IMG/VR virus record: IMGVR_UViG_3300048800_000246 | Span: 1 to 24,723 of that record | Length of the DNA stretch: 24,723 nt | DNA from: a virus | Direction: 5' to 3' (one strand) | In this document: piece by piece, positions 15,847 to 22,347 of the stretch | Numbering within the stretch: position 1 is the first letter of the stretch | Layout of the letters: each line of letters begins with the position of its first letter | Position numbers and translations under genes: made by a program | Notes under the pieces: model-generated | Told to the model about the DNA's origin: nothing | Seen by the model: the letters and a program-made list of their open reading frames with translations, nothing else | Databases searched by the model: none

Positions 15847-15866
15847 TTGACAAGTCAACGCCATAG
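15847..15866 (-). repeat. Palindrome block C (TTGACNNGTCAA), before small terminase
   Basis: The minus strand reads CTATGGCGTTGACTTGTCAA. It occupies the position where the small terminase ribosome-binding site should be. A protein bound to the DNA here would sit at the head of the packaging operon; at RNA level the arms could form a short hairpin. Confidence 0.6.
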
Positions 15867-15883
15867 CGAGCGGCCGCCGGCAG

Positions 15884-16015
15884 TCAAACACGTGATGCCT
15901 CCACGATGCACGCCTGCGCCAACTCGGCCGCGGTCGACAGCACGCGCGGAAGCTGATCGGCGCGTGCTGCCGACCATTCAGCGCCACAGACGGCACAGGT
16001 GCAGGTCATAGCCAT
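15884..16015 (-). CDS. Small zinc-ribbon-like peptide (43 aa)
   Basis: The ATG at 16015 is two bases after the primase stop, with GGGGAG six bases upstream, so it is well placed for coupled translation. The peptide begins MAMTCTCAVCGAEWSAARAD, giving a Cys-x-Cys-x-x-Cys group that could bind a metal with another ligand. The rest is a short helix. It could be a phage DNA-binding or regulatory peptide. No family is recognised. Confidence 0.5.
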   Translation of the reverse strand: MAMTCTCAVCGAEWSAARADQLPRVLSTAAELAQACIVEASRV

Positions 16016-16017
16016 CA

Positions 16018-17184
16018 CTAGCTCCCCACTCGCTCATACTGCGCCAGGTTGTCCAAGAAGCGCTGCAGCGGCTCTTCGTATTGCGGTCCGTCCTGTAGTG
16101 CGCGCCAGTCCGCGTCGAGACGGGCCCGGAGATCGTCTTGAGTGTGGTCCTGGGAAGCGCCCGGATTAATCATTGACACTTTGGCCAGCACGCCACACTC
16201 AACCCATGCACGCAGCGCAGACGGGTCGCTGAGCATAGCGGCTGGATCGTCCCAGAACGGGCGCCAGCGTCGGGCAATAGTCGGGCCGAGGCGCTCAATC
16301 CACCACGCACTTGCATCTTCGCCGGCCCCGTTCGGATCGTTGTCGAACGCAACCAACACTACCGGCGCCAGGGCAAGCAGGGACAGCCAGCGCATGCGGC
16401 GAGCACCCGTCGTGGTGCCGGTCGCCACGACCGAAACGAGATCACGCGCGACCTGTTTCACGGCGAGCGCATCCAGGACACTTTCAACGATCATCACCGG
16501 CACGCCTGGCTTCAGCTCGTCAACGCCATAGAGGCAATTCGCGCTTCCAGGTATCTCAACCCACTTGCGGCCATCATGCGCTTCGATGCGCCGCATATTT
16601 ACTTTGGCGATCTGACCATCCAAGAACCACGGGCAGATGATGCTGCGCTCGGGCATCCAAACCTTGCGATCGTCCGCGAGCCCCAGCGTTTTTGAAAGAG
16701 CCGCCGATGTGCGGACACCGTTCGCCGTGTAGCCCAGCCCGGCGCCGCGGATAGTTGCGTCCTCAAAGCCGCGACCCTGCAGGTAGGACATGCCCGCCGC
16801 GCCGGCGTCCGATCGGAGCGCGGTTTGCGCCTTGGCAATATAGCGCGATAGTGCCCGCGTCCACTCCGGCGCCGGCAGCTCTACCGTCGTCGGGGGCGCG
16901 GGCTCTCGCTCCGACTCGGCCGTCAGCAGCGGGCTTTGACCTGCTCGATCACACGCTTCGCGAAAACTCATGGTGTAGTAATCCCGGTAGAACTGAATCT
17001 CATCACCCGAACGGTTGCAGACACGGCACCAGTAGCGCGGCTGCCCGGTGCTTGGGCTCGGCCACACCAGGAATCTATCTGTGCCTGCCGAGCAGAAAGG
17101 ACAGGAGCCGCTCCACTCTCCACCGTTGCTACTGGACTTCCGTGTCAGGCTCGTGACTTCCTGAACCGCTTCGAGAATTGACAT
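16018..17184 (-). CDS. DNA primase with CHC2 zinc finger and TOPRIM domain
   Basis: This is 388 aa from the ATG at 17184 (GGGGA six bases upstream). A CHC2-type finger near the N-terminus uses C28, C31, C53 and C56 (GSCPFCSAG, YWCRVCNRSGD). A DnaG-like middle part follows (YLQGRGFEDATIRGAGLGY). The TOPRIM site has the catalytic Glu in PVMIVESVLDAL (about 234) and the DxD in VAFDNDPNGAGED (about 281-283). Phage primases of this layout make RNA primers and usually work with a helicase, here probably the upstream DUF3987-like protein. It is shorter than cellular DnaG and lacks its helicase-binding tail. Confidence 0.85.
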   Translation of the reverse strand: MSILEAVQEVTSLTRKSSSNGGEWSGSCPFCSAGTDRFLVWPSPSTGQPRYWCRVCNRSGDEIQFYRDYYTMSFREACDRAGQSPLLTAESEREPAPPTTVELPAPEWTRALSRYIAKAQTALRSDAGAAGMSYLQGRGFEDATIRGAGLGYTANGVRTSAALSKTLGLADDRKVWMPERSIICPWFLDGQIAKVNMRRIEAHDGRKWVEIPGSANCLYGVDELKPGVPVMIVESVLDALAVKQVARDLVSVVATGTTTGARRMRWLSLLALAPVVLVAFDNDPNGAGEDASAWWIERLGPTIARRWRPFWDDPAAMLSDPSALRAWVECGVLAKVSMINPGASQDHTQDDLRARLDADWRALQDGPQYEEPLQRFLDNLAQYERVGS

Positions 17185-17200
17185 AAGCAATCCCCATCGT

Positions 17201-17309
17201 GGTTTCGGGGTATTGGGTTTCGTCCTGGCACCCCCAAACCTATGCTATTTACCAGTTACTTTCATATAGTTATGGGGTATATAAAGACAATACTAAATAC
17301 CCCGAAACC
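17201..17309. promoter_or_regulatory. 14-bp inverted repeat flanking an AT-rich core; candidate operator or origin
   Basis: GGTTTCGGGGTATT (17201-17214) and AATACCCCGAAACC (17296-17309) are perfect reverse complements 81 bp apart. A third partial copy, GGGGTAT, is at 17274-17280. The interval is AT-rich and separates the putative helicase gene from the primase gene. A minus-strand promoter for the primase may lie inside (TTGTCT, 16-17 bases, then TATATG). Repeats around AT-rich DNA beside replication genes suggest initiator or repressor binding. Confidence 0.5.
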
Positions 17310-17312
17310 TCA

Positions 17313-18893
17313 CTATGCTCGAGCTATTCGAAAACGCTCGGTTGGACGTCCCCCCTTGGGACCGGGCTTCGATGGCACGCGTACGATTTCGCCGGCCACT
17401 TCCATTTGCCGAAGCGCGTCTTCGATATCGTCCACCGATTGATCGTTATGACCCTTGCACAGATCCCGCATGGTTTCCCCCTGTGGCTCTGCCCGCGCAA
17501 TCGCAGCGTATAGTCGCAGCTGGAGTTTCTTCACGCTCGTTCGCGTCGCAACCCGCAGAGTGCGGTGCGCGCTTGCCCGCCAGTCTTCGACGATGTGGAT
17601 CGCTCGCGCCAGGTGTATCATCGCAATTATGGGTGCCGGGCCTTCCTTCCAGTCAAGCGCTACCAATATCATCGCCACTTTGAGCACTTGAGCGGCCAGT
17701 CGTCCGTAGGCTCCCCACAAACGCTCATCGAGCTCCGACGTAATCAGGTCAAAGCTGGTCGCTTTGTTGTAACGCCCCCACGCCTCGTGCACCCCAGGAC
17801 CCAGTACGACCGACCGAGCGCTAACGGGCTCGGGATACGTAGGTGCTCCTAGTTGCGCGTCCAAGGTTCGGATGCGGTTCGGGATCCTGCTGGAGATCTC
17901 CGCGTGCCGCGGCTCAACCCATGCGGGCCTTTCGTCTTCGGGTGATAGCAATGCAAAGCGGGGCCACCATCCGTTGGCCCAGAGCGACTCTCCCCGCACG
18001 TGAGGGGCAACTGCCGATGGCGTGGAGACGCCAAGCATGCTGAGGCTGGCGTTGCGAACCGTGATGCGACCCTGTCCGCGCGTTGAACGGACGTAGTGCG
18101 GATCACAATCGTAAAAGCGCATGAGCGCTTCGATTTGCCCGGCCTGATAGTCGCGACCGGCGCCGTTGAGCAGCGAAGACATCTCATCGAGGAACATGCC
18201 CTTCTGCGCGGCGTAAACTCGCTCGCGCAGCCATTCGTCGCGCTCGCGGTCGTCGAAGCTGTCCACGTTAGTGGGTTCGCGACCGGCCATATCGGCGATT
18301 AGACTTTCAGGTGTGGCATCCTGTGAGGCGAGCAGGTGTGGAATGGTCTCGCGGGCAATTGTGCGGACCTTGGAATAAGCTGTGGTTTTGCGATACAGCG
18401 TCGTGGGCGCGATCCAGGCCACGAATAGATTTGGGAACACGTCCCCGAAGGGCATGGGGAGCTTCAGGCGGCGGGCAATGGTCATTGAGCCGAGCACGAT
18501 GCCCGCGCTTGTGAGAAAAGTAGCCGGTGTCATGGGAGAAACTGCGACCAGGTATTCGTAAGTCTCGTCTACGAAGTCGCCGTACGAATTGCCGATGTCA
18601 AAGCGGGGACGTGCGGAATCTGGAAGGGCCGGCACATCACTTCGTTCCGCAGTGTCCGGCACCTCGGCCTCTTCGCTGGCCATTGCCGCCGCGAGCTCGG
18701 GTTGCGCCTTCGCTTGCACCGACCAGACACGGCGCACGCCGGCTGTATCATCCGCCTTGTGTGCTGCATGCCACGTCTCCACCATCTCCTGCCAGCCGTC
18801 GAACTCGGCGAGGTCTCGCGTAGGCTTGGCGCCGTTGAGAAGATCCTGAAGGTACGCTTTCGGAAAGGGTTGAGTTATCGTCACTGTCGCCAT
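17313..18893 (-). CDS. DUF3987-like putative replicative helicase/primase partner
   Basis: This is 526 aa from the ATG at 18893, with GGGG just upstream. The core follows the DUF3987 pattern: an introductory helical region (TPATFLTSAGIVLGSMTIARR), a P-loop-like APTTLYRKTT (about 163-172) that retains Lys-Thr but lacks the glycines, a Walker B (GMFLDEMSSLL, about 232-242), then ASLSMLGVSTPSAV and a GWWPRFALLSPE segment typical of the family. The C-terminal 90 residues look like a winged-helix with a basic tail. Known: DUF3987 proteins accompany primases in phages and islands and are thought to be helicases. The last bases of the gene run into the inverted repeat before the primase. Confidence 0.65.
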   Translation of the reverse strand: MATVTITQPFPKAYLQDLLNGAKPTRDLAEFDGWQEMVETWHAAHKADDTAGVRRVWSVQAKAQPELAAAMASEEAEVPDTAERSDVPALPDSARPRFDIGNSYGDFVDETYEYLVAVSPMTPATFLTSAGIVLGSMTIARRLKLPMPFGDVFPNLFVAWIAPTTLYRKTTAYSKVRTIARETIPHLLASQDATPESLIADMAGREPTNVDSFDDRERDEWLRERVYAAQKGMFLDEMSSLLNGAGRDYQAGQIEALMRFYDCDPHYVRSTRGQGRITVRNASLSMLGVSTPSAVAPHVRGESLWANGWWPRFALLSPEDERPAWVEPRHAEISSRIPNRIRTLDAQLGAPTYPEPVSARSVVLGPGVHEAWGRYNKATSFDLITSELDERLWGAYGRLAAQVLKVAMILVALDWKEGPAPIIAMIHLARAIHIVEDWRASAHRTLRVATRTSVKKLQLRLYAAIARAEPQGETMRDLCKGHNDQSVDDIEDALRQMEVAGEIVRVPSKPGPKGGRPTERFRIARA

Positions 18894-18933
18894 GCCCCTT
18901 GTCAATTCTCGAATCTGTGGTAGAGTGAGCTGT

Positions 18934-18955
18934 CGCTGGGTTTCGTCGCCCAGCG
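18934..18955. repeat. Hairpin upstream of the DUF3987-like gene
   Basis: CGCTGGG and CCCAGCG form a perfect 7-bp stem with an 8-base loop in the gap between the ribbon-helix-helix gene and the putative helicase gene. No T-run follows on either strand, so it is not an ordinary terminator. Confidence 0.4.
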
Positions 18956-18999
18956 CCTTGCCCCGCCGCCGCGCAGCTCGTCACTGCCGGCGGTTCTTT

Positions 19000-19182
19000 T
19001 TATGCACGTGCTCCAGCTTCGAGCTTGGCCCTATCGCTCGGCTTTGACTCCAGCTCCTTCGCCTTCTCAACGATCAACCAGCGAATGACCTCGGCACGAG
19101 TCCGGACCGTGTCACTGCTTATCCGTGCAAGTGCGCGAGACACGTCCTTGTCTAGTCGAATGGAATAGATAGAGACTTTCAT
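19000..19182 (-). CDS. Ribbon-helix-helix (CopG/Arc-like) regulator, 60 aa
   Basis: The ATG at 19182 has GGAGG four bases upstream. The N-terminal strand MKVSIYSIRLDKDV is followed by two helices (VSRALARISS and RAEVIRWLIVEKAKELES), the layout of MetJ/Arc-type dimeric DNA-binding proteins. A 27-bp near-perfect palindrome lies 45 bp upstream, as expected for an autoregulated repressor. No toxin gene partner is adjacent. It probably controls the replication genes or itself. Confidence 0.65.
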   Translation of the reverse strand: MKVSIYSIRLDKDVSRALARISSDTVRTRAEVIRWLIVEKAKELESKPSDRAKLEAGARA

Positions 19183-19226
19183 CGGTCCTCCAGCAAATAA
19201 AAATGCGCCGGTCTGAGGTCGTCTCC

Positions 19227-19253
19227 CGCCGAAAACACTAAGTGTTCTCGGCG
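19227..19253. promoter_or_regulatory. 27-bp near-perfect palindrome at the end of the 116-aa gene
   Basis: The half-sites CGCCGA-A-AACACT and AGTGTT-C-TCGGCG differ at one position and meet at 19240. On the minus-strand RNA it folds into a 12-bp stem with a 3-base loop and one G-U pair. It overlaps the stop of the 116-aa gene and precedes the ribbon-helix-helix gene. No T-tract follows, so an operator or RNA-processing hairpin fits better than a terminator. Confidence 0.5.
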
Positions 19254-19588
19254 AGGTAGTTTCCGACCCCGGAACGGCGCAAGGTCAGCGCGGCGAGCGC
19301 TGATTCATGGCCCAGTGATAAAAATAGTGGTGAAGTTCTACGACAATAATACACCGCATTACAGCCGTTTGTCAACCGTTCGCAGCTCAAGGCCAGATTC
19401 TCGATCGCGCGTCGAATGGTCGTGTGCCCGAATGCGTTGGCAAGATCCCCCCGCTTATACGCAGCTTCCTCGCGCGCGGTGGCCTGATCGATCAACGAGC
19501 TCAGCGAAAGAGATAACGGGCGTTTCCCGGTCCGGTCTCGTTCAAGCGCCTGATGCTCCGCGCATCTGGTTATTATAGGTTTCGTCAT
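19238..19588 (-). CDS. Unknown protein (116 aa)
   Basis: The ATG at 19588 has GAGGA a few bases upstream. The middle is helical and charged (SLIDQATAREEAAYKRGDLANAFG, broken here into a continuous helix), and the C-terminus has a few Cys (LSCERL, YYCRRT). No family is recognised. It lies between two ribbon-helix-helix genes and ends inside a strong palindrome, so it is likely part of the same control region. Confidence 0.5.
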   Translation of the reverse strand: MTKPIITRCAEHQALERDRTGKRPLSLSLSSLIDQATAREEAAYKRGDLANAFGHTTIRRAIENLALSCERLTNGCNAVYYCRRTSPLFLSLGHESALAALTLRRSGVGNYLAENT

Positions 19589-19646
19589 ATGTCCTCGTCA
19601 CCCGTCGTGTTCCGCCCGCCAGGTTCCCGCTTGGCGGTTTGGCTTC

Positions 19647-19838
19647 CTACGTGCTCGCTCCTGTTGGCTGTATCGCCGGTTGCTGTGATTCGCTCGACTT
19701 GGCCAGCAGTTCGCGCGCAGCCTCTTTTACAACCCAGCGAACAGCGTCCGACTCGGTGCGCTGTAGGCGTGCGGCGAGTGCTGCAATAGCCTGGCGCTCA
19801 TCCTGGTTGCACTTGAATGTGAAAACAAAACTTCGCAT
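19647..19838 (-). CDS. Second ribbon-helix-helix-like protein (63 aa)
   Basis: The ATG at 19838 has GGAGG five bases upstream and is preferred to the in-frame ATG at 19856. The sequence MRSFVFTFKCNQDERQAIAA begins with the expected beta strand, followed by helices containing LAARLQRTESDAVRWVVKEA. It parallels the 60-aa protein at 19000 (strand, helix, TRAEVIRW vs TESDAVRW), so the two may be paralogues. A promoter and an 11-bp inverted repeat lie directly upstream, fitting autoregulation. Confidence 0.6.
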   Translation of the reverse strand: MRSFVFTFKCNQDERQAIAALAARLQRTESDAVRWVVKEAARELLAKSSESQQPAIQPTGAST

Positions 19839-19860
19839 TCTTTCCTCCGATCTCAAAGCA

Positions 19861-19903
19861 ACTGGGGCATGAAAGCGCTAATTGCGCTCAACATGCCCCC
19901 AGT
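19861..19903 (-). promoter_or_regulatory. Inverted repeat in the leader of the 63-aa regulator
   Basis: ACTGGGGCATG (19861-19871) pairs with CATGCCCCCAGT (19892-19903), 11 bp with one bulged C; inside it AGCGC and GCGCT form a second stem. It lies just downstream of the predicted start of transcription and 23 bp before the gene, a place for an operator or an RNA leader structure. Confidence 0.45.
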
Positions 19904-19913
19904 CTAACAAAGT

Positions 19914-19943
19914 GTATAAGATTGCGTAACGTCAGCAGTGCAA
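19914..19943 (-). promoter_or_regulatory. Candidate promoter for the 63-aa regulator
   Basis: On the minus strand, TTGCAC (19938-19943) and TTATAC (19914-19919) are 18 bases apart. The -35 overlaps another small inverted repeat, GCAAGG-TTTGA-CCTTGC (19940-19956), which could be a repressor site. Confidence 0.4.
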
Positions 19944-19963
19944 GGTTTGACCTTGCGTTTGTG

Positions 19964-20509
19964 TTAGGTGTCTACACAGCACTCCTCAGCGCAGCCCGCA
20001 TGAAGCTGCCTTAGGTAGCTCCAAGAAAATCCGCCTTCCTTCGCGATTACCTTCAGGTCGGTAGCCAGACCAGCCGCTTTCAGCGCGTGAAAATATGCGA
20101 TCCAATCCTTGCCAGATCCTCCTTGATCGTGAGCAGCAGGCACTGGTGGCCGAATCACTGCATCTGCCTTCATCAGTCCTTCCGGCTCGGGCAGTACGGT
20201 GGCAAAACATCCACGCCGTTGCAGGTGGGAATAAAATCGATCCCACAGCGGCTTCGAACTCTGCCAGAGGTCTTCATTCGCGTACACGGTGATCCAGCAG
20301 CCTTCCGGCACCCGGTCAGCGCGAGCGGTCACAAATCCAGGACCTTCTTTTCCGGTTAGCATGATGGTTGCCGAGGGTTGACCCGCTATGATCGGCTCTC
20401 CGTGCCAAATGCTACCCCTGTCGCCTTCTGGTGACTGGTAATTTTCTGCGCGTGAAGCAAAATCTTCAGGCGCTAAACGAAACAGTTCCGGCACTTCAAA
20501 CTCCATCAT
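19964..20509 (-). CDS. Unknown protein (181 aa)
   Basis: Two adjacent ATGs at 20509 and 20506 follow GAGGGCGG; a TTG at 20524 would add five residues. The protein is mixed alpha/beta with Trp-rich stretches (GCWITVYANEDLWQSSKPLW, DRFYSHLQRRGC). The last part, KVIAKEGGFSWSYLRQLHAG, looks like a helix-turn-helix recognition segment. No family is recognised. The start lies 25 bp after a terminator-like hairpin, so expression may be attenuated. It fits an early-region phage protein. Confidence 0.55.
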   Translation of the reverse strand: MMEFEVPELFRLAPEDFASRAENYQSPEGDRGSIWHGEPIIAGQPSATIMLTGKEGPGFVTARADRVPEGCWITVYANEDLWQSSKPLWDRFYSHLQRRGCFATVLPEPEGLMKADAVIRPPVPAAHDQGGSGKDWIAYFHALKAAGLATDLKVIAKEGGFSWSYLRQLHAGCAEECCVDT

Positions 20510-20533
20510 ACCGCCCTCGCTCAAAACAGAAAT

Positions 20534-20563
20534 CGCCGGCGCGCTCTTGACGTCGCGCCGGCG
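20534..20563 (-). terminator. Terminator-like hairpin in leader of the 181-aa gene
   Basis: CGCCGGCGCG and CGCGCCGGCG form a perfect 10-bp stem with a 10-base loop. On the minus strand it is followed by ATTTCTGTTTTG, a T-rich tail. It lies just 25 bp before the start of the 181-aa gene, so it would end transcripts arriving from upstream or act as an attenuator. A 27-codon frame (ATG at 20604, TGA at 20521) runs across it and could be a leader peptide. Confidence 0.5.
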
Positions 20564-20711
20564 AGGTGATACGATGCCGGTGTCGATGTGTCTTCGTCAC
20601 GCATTGGCCGAAAGCCGCGGGTGCTGCTAACACTGCGCGGCAACGACCACGGTAGGAACTGCCGACAGTGCCTGCGTCGGCCCTGATAAGGTTAACCTTC
20701 CAACCGTATAG
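20564..20711. other. Structured gap between the 181-aa and membrane-protein genes
   Basis: Several potential stems are visible: GCCGCG with CGCGGC near 20611-20642, GCCGAC with GTCGGC near 20660-20681, the palindrome AAGGTTAACCTT (20688-20699), and CCAACC-GTA with TAC-GGGTTGG at the end of the membrane-protein gene. No known RNA family is recognised. Confidence 0.35.
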
Positions 20712-21815
20712 TTACGGGTTGGCTTGCAGGTATACGAGCGAGAGTCGGCTGCCTTCGATAGTATCTTTGCATGTCGCAAGGTCGTCCCTGGTTGCTGCGA
20801 GCTCCTTCGCGTTCTTAGCGAACGCGACTGCGAGAATTGCTTTATCGCAAAAGTCCGCCGCGTTCCATAGGTCCCTTCTACCGCGTTCGATCTGCGATTC
20901 CGTTACAGGGGCCTTTGCAACAACGTCCTTTGCGCTGGCGATCTGGGCCTCTTGGTGAATGACTGCCTGGGCCCAGACCTGGCCCTTTACGTCTATGCCA
21001 AACTGGGGGGCATCAGCCAGGGTCTCGGTTGCCGCGATTGCCTTTTCGATTGTTAGCACGCTCGTATTCAGAATCGCGAATGCTGTCAGGTCGTTGGCCG
21101 TCCATGCAGACGCGGGGGCCGCTGGCTGCGCGGCGGGGGCGGGGACGGCTTGCAGGGTTACGAGCGCCTGCCGTCGAGCTTCGATAGTAACTTTGCATGT
21201 CGTAAGGTCGCCCCTGGTTGCTGCGAGCTCCTTCTCGTCTTGCGCGTTCGAGACCACGCCCGTTACTATGACGCAAAACTCTGCCGCAGTCAGTAAAAGA
21301 TTTCTACCGCGTTCGATCTGCGATTCCGTTACAGGGGCCTTTTCAACAACGCCCTTTGCGCTGTAGATTCGGGCCGATTGGACACTGACTGCACTGTACC
21401 AGGCCTGTCCCTTTGCGTCTGCGCCCAACTGGGGGGCATCAGCCAGGGTCTCGGTTGCCGCGATTGCCTTTTCGATTGTTAGCGCGCTCGTATTCAGAAT
21501 CGCGAACGCTGCCAGGTCGTTGGCCGTCCATGCAGATGCGGGGGCCGTGACTTGCGTGGTGGGGGCAGGGCGCGCGATTGGCCTCGGAGTATTGACCTGC
21601 GGCGCGACCCCCGTCGCTGTAGCGGTTGGCCGTGGAGCACTTGTTGGCGCGGCGTCTGCCTGAGTAGTAGTCGTACGCGTCGTGGGTGTTGATGATAGCG
21701 CAATGCCGCACACGGCGCACACTACACACACCCCGGCGAGCACACCGCCGGCTCCGAGCACCAGGAATAACTTCGCGAGCGGCCCGGACTTCCAGAACTG
21801 TTGGAATGTCTTCAT
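20712..21815 (-). CDS. Membrane-anchored protein with two tandem 142-residue repeats
   Basis: This 367-aa protein starts at an ATG at 21815 with GGAGG about seven bases upstream. Residues 14-41 form one transmembrane segment (LAKLFLVLGAGGVLAGVCVV and on), preceded by positive charge, so the rest should be outside the cytoplasm. A low-complexity Thr/Pro/Ala stalk covers about 42-90. Two copies of a helical domain follow at about 91-225 and 233-366, offset by exactly 142 residues with no gaps (both contain SAWTANDL, FAILNTS, APVTESQIERGR, ELAATR, DL.TCK). Each has two conserved Cys that could form a disulphide. No family is recognised. It could be a surface or superinfection-related protein carried by the prophage; this is inference. 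Confidence 0.65.
   Translation of the reverse strand: MKTFQQFWKSGPLAKLFLVLGAGGVLAGVCVVCAVCGIALSSTPTTRTTTTQADAAPTSAPRPTATATGVAPQVNTPRPIARPAPTTQVTAPASAWTANDLAAFAILNTSALTIEKAIAATETLADAPQLGADAKGQAWYSAVSVQSARIYSAKGVVEKAPVTESQIERGRNLLLTAAEFCVIVTGVVSNAQDEKELAATRGDLTTCKVTIEARRQALVTLQAVPAPAAQPAAPASAWTANDLTAFAILNTSVLTIEKAIAATETLADAPQFGIDVKGQVWAQAVIHQEAQIASAKDVVAKAPVTESQIERGRRDLWNAADFCDKAILAVAFAKNAKELAATRDDLATCKDTIEGSRLSLVYLQANP
20718..21119 (-). repeat. Internal tandem duplication, copy 2
   Basis: Encodes residues 233-366. It is close in DNA sequence to 21141-21545, with near-identical stretches such as 21013-21100 against 21433-21520. The unit is 426 bp in frame. Confidence 0.7.
21141..21545 (-). repeat. 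Internal tandem duplication, copy 1
   Basis: Encodes residues 91-225 of the same protein. The middle of the unit has diverged far more than its ends, which hints at different selection on the two domains or at gene conversion. Confidence 0.7.
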
Positions 21816-21861
21816 GGCGATCCTCCCGCTGTCATGCGTAACATGCGCGGCCTTGTTGTTT

Positions 21862-22344
21862 CTACGCCTTCAACTTTCGCCTGGCGCCGGTCGCTGCGCC
21901 GTTGCTGGGTGCTTTCTTCGCAGCGCCTCGGGGCTGGGCGGCAGCATGCCGCTTTGCGGGCGTCTCGGCCGACTTGCCCACAGCCCCCTTGCTACCGTTC
22001 TTCCTTGGTACCAGCCGCACCTCCAGCCGCGCGTCCAGCGCGTCGGCCACGCGCCGCACGAAGTCCAGATTCCTTATCGCACGCGTAGACTCCATGCGCG
22101 CGATGCTCGGCTGCGGTGTGCCCATGCGCTCGGCCAATTGCCGCTGGCTCAGCTTGCGCTTCAGGCGCAGCGCAATAATCTGCGAGACGAGCTCAAACTC
22201 TGGAGCGAGCTCCGCGTCGGCTTTGGCAAATTCCGGGTCCTGCATCTGTTTGGCAAAGTAGTCGTCGATCGGCACACTGGCCGGCACCCGTCTGGCTGTG
22301 CCGTTGCTCTTGTGCGCCATCGCTGCATGATTCTGTTTGTCCAT
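21862..22344 (-). CDS. HigA-type antitoxin, XRE-family helix-turn-helix
   Basis: This 160-aa protein starts at 22344 with GGAGG seven bases upstream, inside the end of the toxin gene; only three bases separate the two genes. The helix-turn-helix (about 54-110) has ALRLKRKLSQRQLAERMG, then TPQPSIARMESTRAIRNLDF. After it come a short strand (LEVRLVPRK) and a 45-residue Ala/Lys/Arg-rich tail that is unusual for HigA and resembles histone-like tails. Known: such antitoxins bind the toxin and repress the shared promoter. The palindromic operator upstream of the toxin gene is its likely target. Confidence 0.8.
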   Translation of the reverse strand: MDKQNHAAMAHKSNGTARRVPASVPIDDYFAKQMQDPEFAKADAELAPEFELVSQIIALRLKRKLSQRQLAERMGTPQPSIARMESTRAIRNLDFVRRVADALDARLEVRLVPRKNGSKGAVGKSAETPAKRHAAAQPRGAAKKAPSNGAATGARRKLKA

Positions 22345-22347
22345 CGT

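Noticed and set aside
20564-20711. A riboswitch or ribozyme in the structured gap
   Set aside because: Stems are present, but no conserved core of a known class could be matched by eye.
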